From Bradyrhizobium ivorense (lineage in GTDB: Bacteria > Pseudomonadota > Alphaproteobacteria > Rhizobiales > Xanthobacteraceae): 64,000 nucleotides of DNA. The position numbers and the translations under genes are program-made. The stretch is from the NCBI RefSeq assembly GCF_900696085.1, contig NZ_CAADFC020000030.1, positions 124,001 to 188,000 on the forward strand, in the 5' to 3' direction. Every line of letters starts with the position of its first letter. Position 1 is the stretch's first letter. The notes beneath the pieces were generated by a model. The model ran no database searches, had not been told where the DNA came from, and saw only the letters and a program-made list of their open reading frames with translations. This document shows positions 1 through 13,402 of the stretch, piece by piece.

Positions 1-1962
1 CATGTATTCGAACGTCGCCGACGGCGCCCGCATCTCACCGTCGAGCACGAGATGCGGCGCGTTCAAGACCTTCCAGCGCGCCACCGCGCTGGTCCATTCG
101 CCGGGAATCTCGGCCAGCGCCATGATGCGGGCGCGAGCATCCTCGCCGCGCTTGGTGTCGTGGGTTGCCGTCGCCGTCATGCCGTGCGGCCAGTCGCGAG
201 CGCGCGCCTGCATCATGGCGTGAAAGTCATCGGCCGGCAGCGCGCTCGCCGCGGGATCGCCGCCGACCTCGTTCAGCGCCAGCAGGCGGTGGTAGCGATA
301 GAACGTGGTGTCCTCCAGCGACTTCGCCATCATCGGCCCGGTGAACTGCTGCACCTTCAGCGCGAAGCGGCGCACCCGCGGCGTCGAGTGCGGCGGACGG
401 CCGGGCTTCAACAAATCCATGGTCAGCGCGTCGCGCAGGAAATCGAAAATGCCTTCGTCGGCGGCGAACCAGTCGGCGCGGGCGCGCGCGATGGTCGCGC
501 TGATCAGCGCGCGGTCATGCGTTGTCGGTCCCGCGGCGGTGAGGTAGGTGCGGTACACCGGGAAATGCAGCACATAGAGCTCGAGCGCCTGGCGCAGGCT
601 GTCGGCGGAAAAGTCCCGGCTGCTGTAGTGGCCGTTGGCGATGCGCGCCAGAATGCGCGCCAGCACGGTGAATTCGCTGGTCAGCAGGGTCTCCAGCACC
701 CGCCGCTTGGCCTCGCGCAGCACCGGCACGAGGTTCGGCGAGCGGTTGCTGATCTGGCGCCAGATCTCGCCGAGCGGATCGAGCCCGCTGCCGTCGACCA
801 GCAGCTGGCCGATCACGTTCATCCATTCATAGCCGGTGGTGCCGTGGACGCCGGCAAAGCGCGGCAGCTTCTCGTCCTCGCCGAGGATCTTTTCGACCAC
901 CATGTAGAACGGCTTTGCCTTTGGCCCCTGCGCGGCGCGGATCAATCGGCGCAGCCGTTGGAAATATTGGGCGGGGTCGCGCAGGCCGTCGATGTGGTCG
1001 AGCCGCAGGCCCTGTAGCCGGTCCTCCGCGATCAGCCGCTTCACCAGACTGTGGCTGGCCTCGAAGGTCGCGGCGTCCTCGACGCGCAGCCCCGCCAGCG
1101 TGTTGATGTCGAAGAAGCGGCGGTAGTTGATGTCGCTGGAGGCGAGCCGCCAGTGGCCGAGCTTGTAATGCTGGCGCTCCAAGAGATGATGCAGCGCCAG
1201 CGTCTGGCTTGCGCCGTCGCCGGCGCGATACGCGGCGAGCCCGCGCGCAATGATGTCGGCAGCGCCGTCGATGGCGCGCAGCGCCGCCTTGAAGGCCGGC
1301 GCCTCGATGCGGTTGGGGTGACGCAGTCCGCGATATTGCGCAGCGAGCTGGAGCACGGCGCGTCCGGCCGCGCTGTCCTCGGCGCCGGCTTCGCGCACGA
1401 CGGTGCGCAGCACCTCGCCATAGCGCTCCGGCGCGATCGGCAGGCGGTGCTCGTAATACCAGGCCGAAAGGCTGCCCTCGCTCGCGTCGTAGCGCAGTTC
1501 GATCTCGCCGCGCTCCAGCGCCTGGCCGTAGGACGAACCGAGGATCGGCAGCAGCACACCGCCGCGCGCCCGATACGGCAGCAGGTCCCAGTCGATGTCG
1601 AAGGAGACCGCGTGCGGCGAGGCCGGGCCCCACTCCAGCACGTCGAGCCACCACGGATTGTCGGCGAAATGCACGCCGACATGGTTCGGCACGAAATCCA
1701 GGATCAGGCCGAGATCGTTCTGCTTCAGCGCCTCGCTCAGCCGTGCAAAGCCCGCTTCGCCGCCGAGCTCCGGATTGAATTTGGTGTGGTCAACGACGTC
1801 ATAGCCGTGGGTCGAGCCCTTGCGCGCCTTCATGAACGGCGAGGCATAGACGTGGCTGATGCCGAGCCTCTTCAGATACGGCACGACACGCGCGGCAGCA
1901 TCGAAGTCGAAATCGGCAGTGAGTTGCAGGCGGTATGTCGCGATCGGGATCGCGAGAGGCAT
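1..1962 (-). CDS. treY: Malto-oligosyltrehalose synthase TreY, 3' end cut by window edge
   Basis: GH13 enzyme that turns the reducing end of a malto-oligosaccharide into an alpha,alpha-1,1 linkage, giving maltooligosyl-trehalose, the substrate of TreZ. The frame is open from the ATG at 1962 to base 1, so 654 residues are visible; the family is usually about 900, so the C-terminal part is missing only because of the window edge. The start reads MPLAIPIATYRLQL, typical of TreY. Further on I read YASPFMKARKGSTHGYDVVD, the region LDFVPNHVGVHFADNPWW, INYRRFFDINTLAG and LRLDHIDGLRDP (the GH13 nucleophile segment). It starts 4 nt after the treZ stop, so it is the last gene of the leftward operon seen here. 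This frame is easy to miss because it has no stop inside the window. Confidence 0.95.
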   Translation of the reverse strand, partial: MPLAIPIATYRLQLTADFDFDAAARVVPYLKRLGISHVYASPFMKARKGSTHGYDVVDHTKFNPELGGEAGFARLSEALKQNDLGLILDFVPNHVGVHFADNPWWLDVLEWGPASPHAVSFDIDWDLLPYRARGGVLLPILGSSYGQALERGEIELRYDASEGSLSAWYYEHRLPIAPERYGEVLRTVVREAGAEDSAAGRAVLQLAAQYRGLRHPNRIEAPAFKAALRAIDGAADIIARGLAAYRAGDGASQTLALHHLLERQHYKLGHWRLASSDINYRRFFDINTLAGLRVEDAATFEASHSLVKRLIAEDRLQGLRLDHIDGLRDPAQYFQRLRRLIRAAQGPKAKPFYMVVEKILGEDEKLPRFAGVHGTTGYEWMNVIGQLLVDGSGLDPLGEIWRQISNRSPNLVPVLREAKRRVLETLLTSEFTVLARILARIANGHYSSRDFSADSLRQALELYVLHFPVYRTYLTAAGPTTHDRALISATIARARADWFAADEGIFDFLRDALTMDLLKPGRPPHSTPRVRRFALKVQQFTGPMMAKSLEDTTFYRYHRLLALNEVGGDPAASALPADDFHAMMQARARDWPHGMTATATHDTKRGEDARARIMALAEIPGEWTSAVARWKVLNAPHLVLDGEMRAPSATFEYM

Positions 1963-1966
1963 CGAG

Positions 1967-3714
1967 CTATCCGAGGTTCCAGCGCACCGCCCAGCCGGGG
2001 AGGCCCCCCGACAACGCGCCGCCCCAGATCCCGGTTCCCTTCGGCTCCGGCGCATCAGCGATCGCGCGGTCCGACAGGTTGGCGGTGAGCCGCAGCGTGC
2101 TGCCATCGCCCATCCGCCAGTGCGCGGTCAGGAGATCGCCGGCGGCGATGGCATCGCCGAAGCGCGCGCCTGCGAGCCGCGGCGTGATCTCGCGTCGGCG
2201 TACGGCGAGCAGGTCGCGCACCAGCGCCAGGCGGGCCCGGCCGGGGTCGCGGGCGAGCGCGGTCCAGTCGAGCACCGCGGATTGCATGGTCTTCTCGTCG
2301 AGCGGATCGGGAATGTCGTCGCCGTATTTGGCATAGGCCCAGGCGAACTCCTCGCGCCGTCCCTTGCGCACGGCATTGGCAAGGTCGCCCTTGAAATCGC
2401 AGAAGAACGGGAACGGCGAGGTCGCGCCCCATTCCTCGCCCATGAACAGCATCGGCGTGGTCGGCGCGATCAAGGTGACCGCGAGCGCGGCGGCAACCGC
2501 CTCAGGCTTCGCGATGCTGACGAGCCGGTCGCCGAGCGGCCGGTTGCCGATCTGGTCGTGGTTCTGCAGGAAGTTGATGAAGCAGATCGGCGACAGCGCG
2601 CCGCTCCGCTCGCCGCGCGGCTTGTTGCCCCAGAATGCCGAGACCTCGCCCTGGTAGACATAGCCGGAGGACAGCGCGCGGGCGAGCTCCTGCTTTGGCG
2701 CGCGGTAGTCGCCGTAATAGCCCTGCGTTTCCCCGGTCAGCATCACGTGCCAGACGTGATGATAGTCGTCGTTCCACTGGCCGCGGAATTTGCCGTGCGG
2801 TGGATCCTCCGCGGCGTCGAGCAGGCTCGCGAGATTGTCGCCGTTTTCGAGCACGAGGTTGATATGCCGGCTGTCGTTGGCGACGAGATGTCCTGCCGCC
2901 TTGCTGAAGTCGTGCACGACGGCGACCTCGCCGGCCTCGACGATCATGTTCACCGCGTCGAACCGGAGCCCGTCGAAGCGATAATCGCGCAGCCAGCTCA
3001 CCACGCTGCCGATCGCAAAGGCACGCACTTCAGGCACGCGATAGTCGATCGCGCTGCCCCACGGCGTGTGCGCATCGGTGAAGAAGGAGGGCGCGTAGCG
3101 GCCGAGATAATTCCCCTCGGGGCCGAAATGGTTGTAGACCACGTCGAGCATCACCATCAGCCCGCGCAGATGCGCCTCGTCGATCAGGGTCTTGAGGTCT
3201 TCGGGGCGGCCGTAGGCGCTGTCGGGCGCGTACCACAGCACGCCGTCATAGCCCCAGTTGCGCTTGCCTGCAAAATCCGCGAGCGGCATCAGCTCCAGCG
3301 CCGTGATGCCGGTTGCGACCAGATGATCGAGCTTGTCGATCATGGCGCGGTAGGTGCCCTCACGCGTGAAGGTGCCGACATGAGCCTCGAGCACGACAGC
3401 CTCATGCCACGGTCGCCCGCGCCACTCGGTCGCGCGCCATTTGAAGGCTGTGTGATCGATCACCTCGCTCGGGCCGAACACGTCATCCGGCTGGAACGCA
3501 GAGGCCGGGTCTGGCACGTCGATCTTGTCATCGATGCGGAATCTGTAGCGCGTGCCGGCGCGCACGCCGGGAATCTCCGCGACGTACCAGCCGGCCGCGT
3601 CGCGCGTCAGCGGATGCGGCTTGTCGAGCAGGACGTCGACACGCTTCGCCGCCGGCGCCCACAGCCGAAAACGCGCGCCGTCCGATGTCAGCTCCGGGCC
3701 GAGATGCTGCGCAC

Positions 3715-3718
<4 letters not shown>
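1967..3718 (-). CDS. treZ: Malto-oligosyltrehalose trehalohydrolase TreZ
   Basis: Cytoplasmic GH13 enzyme, 583 aa, that releases free trehalose from the maltooligosyl-trehalose made by TreY. The N-terminus (GPELTSDGARFRLWAPAAKRVDVLL) is the CBM48-like domain of this family. GH13 conserved regions follow in order: DVVYNHFGPEGN, DGLRFDAVNMI with the nucleophile Asp, LVLENGDN (general acid Glu region), and FLQNHDQIGNR. MGEEWGA follows, also typical of TreZ. The ATG overlaps the glgX stop as ATGA at 3715-3718, which indicates translational coupling. TreZ next to TreY is the normal arrangement of this route, so the assignment is firm. Confidence 0.97.
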
Positions 3719-7934
<4,216 letters not shown>

Positions 7935-7938
<4 letters not shown>

Positions 7939-10900
7939 GCAACCTCATGCGGCTGTTGCGCCAGGATCCTCAACAGGCCGGTCAGCGGCACCCGCAGCCA
8001 ATCCGGCCGGTTCGTGAGCTCATATTCGATCTCGTAGAAGGCTTTCTCAAGCAGGAAAAAGCTGAGCAGGCGCTCGGCCGCCCTGGCGTCGGCAGGCCAC
8101 AGGCGCTGGCCGGCCATCACCTCGCGATAGGCCGCAAGGAACGCATCCGCGGCCTGGTCGCGCCATTCGGCGAGGGCGAGGCTCAGCCTGCCGCTCTCGT
8201 CCGGCGCGACCCTGAGCGCGCGCTCCAGCGCCGCCGTGGCCGCGTAATCGATCGAGCGGATCACGCCGGCGACGTCGCGCGCGGCCGGCGCCTTACGGCG
8301 GCGCTCGGCGATGGTGCGGCCCGGCCCGCCATCGAAATCGATGATGAAGATATCGTCCTTGACGACCAGCAACTGGCCGAGATGCAGGTCACCGTGATGG
8401 CGGATGTTGAGCCCGTCGGTGTCGCGCGGCAGCAGCGCCTTGAGCCGGTCCGGCAGCAGGTCGTGCTGCGCCAGCAGCTGGTCGGCCAGCAACCGCTCGG
8501 CATCCTTCAGGCCGTCGCGGCGCTGCTTCAGCGTGTCGAACACGCGCTCGGCGCGCGCCATGATCTCGTCGCTCCAGCGCTGGAGGTCCTCCGGCTTGGT
8601 CGGCTCGGGCGAGAAGTCCGGCATGTCCTTGCTGGCGAGCGCAATATGCAGTTCGGCGAGACGCTTTCCGCCCTGCGCCATGTGACGCATGTAAGTGGCG
8701 TGATCGCCGTTCTCCGCCGGGTCCTCGCTCGCGGCGAGCAAGCGTTGCCTTTCGACGAGGCGATCGAGGTGCGAGGCCCCAACCGTCCAGAGGTCGCCTT
8801 GGTTGACCACCATGGCATGCAGGACGGCGACCGCGCTGCGCTTGTCGCCCTCGACCAGCTCGGCGGTGCCGAGCAGGGCAGGCGTGTTGGGGAAGCCGAT
8901 CACCTCGGTGAGGAAGCGGCCCATCTCGATCTCCGGATTGAGGCCGACCTCGAGCTTGCGGTAGATCTTGGTGACGTACTCATTGTCGACCAGCGCGGTC
9001 GAGTGCGGCTGATCGTTCTCGAAAACACGGATGCGCTCCGGCTGCCGGACCGGCCGGTCCGAGAAGCGGCTGGTCGGCCGGAATTCGAGCCTGAGGCCTT
9101 GCTCGCTTTCGTCGACCACGAGGTTCTCCCGCAGATTGCGCAGGAACAGTCCGGTGAAGATCTGGTCGGTGGCGACATCGAGCAGCGTGCCTTCGCGCGC
9201 GCCCTGGCGCACGGCGGCAAACGCGCGCGGATTGTAGCGCTCGCGGTCGAAGCGCACCCACTCGATCTGCATCGGCAGCACGTAGCGGCTGGTGGTGCCG
9301 CGCTCGGTGGTTTCGAAGAAGATCAGCCAGGGGCGGTTGTCGCCGATGTCGCAGAACGGGATCGCCGACACCAGCTTTGGCTGGATCGCCTTGGCGGAAT
9401 GTTCCGAATACCAGCGGCAGCGCGCGAGATGGCCGGGCAGCACGTCGTGCTCGAACACGCCGCGCTCGCGCGCCAGCGACGTCCAGGTCGAGTTCAGCGG
9501 CACCACCAGCGTCTCGAACTCCGGCACCGCGCGCGGGACGACCGGCTCGGACTTGTCGCGCTCCTGCAGCTGGAACCAGTAGAAGCCGTACGGCGCGAGC
9601 GTGATCATGTAGGGCAGTTCGCCGATCGCCGGAAAGCGCGTCCGGCCCAGCATCTCCAGCGGAATGCGGTCCTTGAACGCGGAGAGGTCGAGCTGCGTGG
9701 CCTGTGCCGAACGCGACAGATTGGCGACGCAGAGGATCACCTCGCCGTTGTACTGGCGCACATAGGCGAGCACCGAGCGGTTCTCCGGGCGGATGAAGGT
9801 CATGGTGCCGCGCCCGAAGGCGAGCGTCGACTTGCGCACCGCGATCAGCCGCTTGGTCGCCGACAACAGCGACGACAGGCTGCGCGACTGTGCCTCGACA
9901 TTGACGGCCTCGTAGCCGTAGACCGGGTCCATGATCGTCGGCGCATAAAGCCGTGCGGGATCGGCGCGCGAAAAACCGCCATTGCGGTCCGGCGACCATT
10001 GCATCGGCGTCCGCACGCCGTTGCGGTCGCCGAGATAGATGTTGTCGCCCATGCCGATCTCGTCGCCGTAATAGATGATCGGCGTGCCGGGGAACGACAG
10101 CAGCAGCGAATTCATCAGCTCGATCTTGCGCCGGTCATTGTCCATCAGCGGGGCAAGGCGCCGGCGGATTCCGACATTGATGCGGGCGCGCGGGTCGTTG
10201 GCGTAGGTCGACCATAGATAGTCGCGCTCGACGTCGGTGACCATTTCCAGCGTCAGCTCGTCGTGATTGCGCAGGAACAGCGCCCACTGGCAGGCGGACG
10301 GGATGTCGGGCGTCTGCCGGAGGATATCGGTGATCGGAAAGCGATCCTCCTGGGCGATCGCCATGTAGATGCGCGGCATCAGCGGGAAGTGGTAGGCCAT
10401 GTGGCATTCGTCGCCATGGCCGAAATATTCCTGCACGTCCTCCGGCCATTGATTGGCCTCGGCAAGCAGCACCTTGCCCTTGGCGTAGGCGTCGAGCTCC
10501 TTGCGCAGCCGCTTGATGATGGCATGCGTCTCCGGCAGGTTCTCGTTGTTGGTGCCGTCGCGCTCGCACAGATAGGGAATCGCGTCGAGCCGGAAGCCGT
10601 CGACGCCGGTGTCGAGCCAGCGCTTCATCACCTGCACGATGGCGCTGACGACGCGGGGATTGTCGAAATTCAGGTCCGGCTGGTGCGAGAAGAAGCGATG
10701 CCAGTAGAACTGGCCGGCTTCGGGATCCCAGGTCCAGTTCGACTTTTCCGTGTCGGTAAAAATAATCCGCGTATCAAGGTATTTCTGGTCGGTGTCGCTC
10801 CAGACGTACCAGCTCCGCGCGCTCGAATTCGGCGGGCTGCGGCGTGCGCGCTTGAACCAGGCATGCTGGTCGGAGGTGTGGTTGACCACGAGCTCGGTGA

Positions 10901-11237
10901 TGACGCGCAGGCCGCGCTTCTTGGCCTCCTGGATGAAGCGCTTGAAGTCCTTCATCGTCCCGAAATCGGGATTGATGTCGCCATAGTCGGCAATGTCGTA
11001 ACCGTCGTCGCGGCCGGGCGAGGGATAGAACGGCAACAGCCACAGCGTGGTGACGCCGAGTTCCTGCAAATAGCCGAGCTTCTCCGTCAGGCCGGCGAAG
11101 TCGCCGATGCCGTCATTGTTGCTGTCGGCGAACGCCTTGACGTGCAGCTGGTAGATGATGGCGTCCTTGTACCAGAGCTCGTCCGCGGTCGCGGTCGCGA
11201 TCTTCTCCTTGATATCGACAGTGGAGAATACGTTCAT
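7935..11237 (-). CDS. treS: Trehalose synthase fused to maltokinase (TreS-Mak)
   Basis: 1100-aa fusion. The N-terminal half is a GH13 trehalose synthase that interconverts trehalose and maltose: WYKDAIIYQLHVKAFADSN near residue 22, ITELVVNHTSDQHAWF, DGFRLDAIPYLCERDGT (nucleophile), LLAEANQWPEDV and FLRNHDELTLEMV. The C-terminal half is a maltokinase of the aminoglycoside-phosphotransferase fold, with IRHHGDLHLGQLLVV and FIIDFDGGPGR as catalytic and metal loops. Product: maltose-1-phosphate, the GlgE donor. I chose the ATG at 11237 because it begins MNVFSTVDIKEKI and has GAAGGAG about 8 nt upstream; the longer open frame to 11444 adds 69 Arg-rich residues that do not look real. It lies 10 nt after glgE. 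Confidence 0.96.
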
Positions 11238-11247
11238 GACGGCTCCT

Positions 11248-13197
11248 TCAGGCGATACAGCGCAGCAGCAACGCGGGATCGCGCGCAGGATCGATATGCA
11301 GGCGGATGCCTCCCCATTCGAGCGGATGGCGCTCGCCGGTGACAAGATCTTCCACGGCCGTGACGGGACGACGCGCCTCGCCGCGGCCGACCGCAATGTC
11401 GCCGAGCGGAAGCCAGACGTCACGTGCCTCCGGCGACAATGCAATCGCGGCCGCGATCACGTTGCTCTGATCGACCGCCTCCTTGACGAAGCCGATCACG
11501 CCGCCGTCATCGGTATTGATAAAGCGCAGATTGGCGAATTGTTGCAGCGCTAAGTGGCTGCGTCTGATCCGATTGAGCGCCGCGATGTACGGCTTGATGT
11601 TCCCCGCCTGGTCCCAGTCCCGCACCCTGATCGCGTATTTCTCGGAGTTGAGGTATTCCTCGCGGCCCGGGATCGGCGTGTGCTCCAGCAGCTCGAAGCC
11701 GCTGTAGATGCCATAGTTGCCAGACAGCGTCGCGGCCAGCGCGAGACGCGACTTGAACATCCAGGATTCGCCGCTCTGCAGGTGGAAGGGCAGGATATCC
11801 GGCGTGTTGACGAAGAAATTCGGCCGAAAGAAGTCACGCTCGGGATAACCGGTCAATTCGCCGAGATATTGCTCGAGCTCGCAGCGCTGCGTGCGCCAGG
11901 TGAAATAGCTGTAGGACTGGGTGAAGCCGAGCTTGGCCAGGCCCTTCATCAGCTTCGGCCGCACGAAGCCTTCCGCCAGGAACAGCACTTCGGGATCGTG
12001 CTGCTGCACCTCGCGGATCAGCCATTCCCAAAACGGCAGCGGCTTGGTGTGGGGATTGTCGACCCGGAAGATTTTGACGCCCTGCTCGACCCAGAACAAA
12101 ACGACGTCGCGCAGCGCGTGCCACAATGCGCCGGCGTCCTCGCATCCGAAATCCGGGTTGACGACGTCATCCCAGCGCTGCGGCGGGTGCTCGGCGGTGC
12201 GCATCGATCCGTCCGGGCGGCGCTTGAACCATTGCGGATGCTGCGTCAGCCAGGGGTGATCGGCCGAGCACTGCACTGCGAAGTCGAGCGCGACCTCAAG
12301 GCCATGACCCTCGCACGCCGCCACGAAGCCGCGGAAATCGTCAAGCGTCCCGAGCTCCGGGTGCACGGCGTCATGACCGCCCTCGGCCGCGCCGATCGCA
12401 TAGGGGCTGCCGGGATCGCCGCCTTGCGCGATCGCCGCATTGTTGCGGCCCTTGCAGTGCTGCCGCCCGATCGGATGGATCGGCGCGAGCAGCACGACGT
12501 CAAAGCCCATCGCCGCAATATCGGGCAGCCGCGCGATGCAATCGCCGAAGGTGCCATGCGCGCCCGGCACCTTGCCCTGGCTGCGGGGAAACATCTGGTA
12601 CCAGGCGCCGGCGCGCGCCCGCGGCCGGTCGGCAATCAGCGGGAACAGCTGCGAACGCGTGAGGTCGGGGCGAAACTGGCTGCCGGCCATCGCGTCCTGC
12701 AATTCCGGCGCGAGCAGCGCGCCGGCCTCGCCGGTCTGCAGATAGATCTCGCACTGCCTGATGATCACGGCGGCCGCTCCCGGGCCACCGGCCTGCGCCT
12801 GGGTCAGCATGCCTGCGCCTTCGAGCGCGTCCAGCGTGTGGTCGCTGCCGTCGCGCTGCTTCTGCGCGAAGCGATGCCGCCAGCTGGCGAACTGGTCGGT
12901 CCAGGCCTCGATCGCGTAGGTGTAGCGGCCCGGCCGGTCGGGCACGAAGGCGCCGCCCCAGCGGTCGTCGCTGTGCAAGGTCATCGGCGCGTGCTGCCAT
13001 TCGCCGTCGCCCTCGTGCCGCCACACCAGCGCGGCCGCGATCACGTCATGTCCGTCACGGTAGATATCGGCCCAGACCTCGACCGGCTCGCCCACGATGC
13101 GCTTGACCGGGAAGCGACCGCCATCGACCGATGGATAAACATCGGTGATATGAAAAGTGCCGTGCGCACTCTCGACAGGCCGGGCAGTTTTGTTCAC
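11248..13197 (-). CDS. glgE: Alpha-1,4-glucan:maltose-1-phosphate maltosyltransferase GlgE
   Basis: GH13_3 enzyme of about 649 aa that transfers maltosyl units from maltose-1-phosphate to the growing alpha-1,4-glucan, releasing phosphate. Diagnostic stretches: ITDVYPSVDGGRFPVKR at the start, PIHPIGRQHCKGRNN (substrate loop), KIFRVDNPHTKPLPFWEWLI carrying the nucleophile Asp, EVLFLAEGFVRPKLM carrying the acid Glu, and LGFTQSYSYFTWR. I place the start at the GTG at 13197 (VNKTARPVES). Another in-frame GTG at 13254 would add 19 residues, but it lies almost on a possible transcription start. First gene of the leftward glgE-treS-glgB-glgX-treZ-treY unit. Confidence 0.95.
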   Translation of the reverse strand: MNKTARPVESAHGTFHITDVYPSVDGGRFPVKRIVGEPVEVWADIYRDGHDVIAAALVWRHEGDGEWQHAPMTLHSDDRWGGAFVPDRPGRYTYAIEAWTDQFASWRHRFAQKQRDGSDHTLDALEGAGMLTQAQAGGPGAAAVIIRQCEIYLQTGEAGALLAPELQDAMAGSQFRPDLTRSQLFPLIADRPRARAGAWYQMFPRSQGKVPGAHGTFGDCIARLPDIAAMGFDVVLLAPIHPIGRQHCKGRNNAAIAQGGDPGSPYAIGAAEGGHDAVHPELGTLDDFRGFVAACEGHGLEVALDFAVQCSADHPWLTQHPQWFKRRPDGSMRTAEHPPQRWDDVVNPDFGCEDAGALWHALRDVVLFWVEQGVKIFRVDNPHTKPLPFWEWLIREVQQHDPEVLFLAEGFVRPKLMKGLAKLGFTQSYSYFTWRTQRCELEQYLGELTGYPERDFFRPNFFVNTPDILPFHLQSGESWMFKSRLALAATLSGNYGIYSGFELLEHTPIPGREEYLNSEKYAIRVRDWDQAGNIKPYIAALNRIRRSHLALQQFANLRFINTDDGGVIGFVKEAVDQSNVIAAAIALSPEARDVWLPLGDIAVGRGEARRPVTAVEDLVTGERHPLEWGGIRLHIDPARDPALLLRCIA

Positions 13198-13402
13198 GGT
13201 GATGCCGCCGCCATTAGAAATGCAAATGACGTCCCGGCGCTGCAAAGGAGGCACGCCAGACCCATATAGTAAGCCGCTCGCCGGGTAATGGTTCCCGGCG
13301 GAACGCCGGACAGGGTAGAGCGTTAATCATCATCTATCCCTTTCCCTTATCTGTACAATTTAGCAACGGTCCGGATCCCGTTGCGAGCCAGCAGCGTGCC
13401 CA
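13198..13402. promoter_or_regulatory. Divergent control region between the glgE and malQ arms
   Basis: About 205 nt without a convincing gene, separating two divergent alpha-glucan operons. It contains an inverted pair of GGAAC elements (GTTCC at 13291-13295 and GGAAC at 13300-13304, 4 nt apart). The rightward one belongs to a good EcfG-type promoter, listed separately. The leftward one is followed on the minus strand by only a degenerate -10 (CTTACTATAT region, about 13262-13273), so leftward control by the same sigma factor is a guess. Confidence 0.6.
13300..13324 (+). promoter_or_regulatory. EcfG-type general stress promoter of malQ
   Basis: GGAAC at 13300-13304, a 16-nt spacer, then CGTT at 13321-13324 followed by AATC. 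This matches the published alphaproteobacterial EcfG (PhyR-NepR-EcfG cascade) consensus GGAAC-N16/17-CGTT. The predicted transcript would start near 13331 and leave a leader of about 70 nt before the malQ ATG at 13403. Trehalose and glucan genes are known stress-response targets in this group, so position and function agree; no expression data are available here. Confidence 0.6.

Noticed and set aside
7947..10217. 756-codon plus-strand ORF opposite treS-mak
   Set aside because: Shadow frame with no domain resemblance; the minus strand carries all GH13 and kinase motifs.
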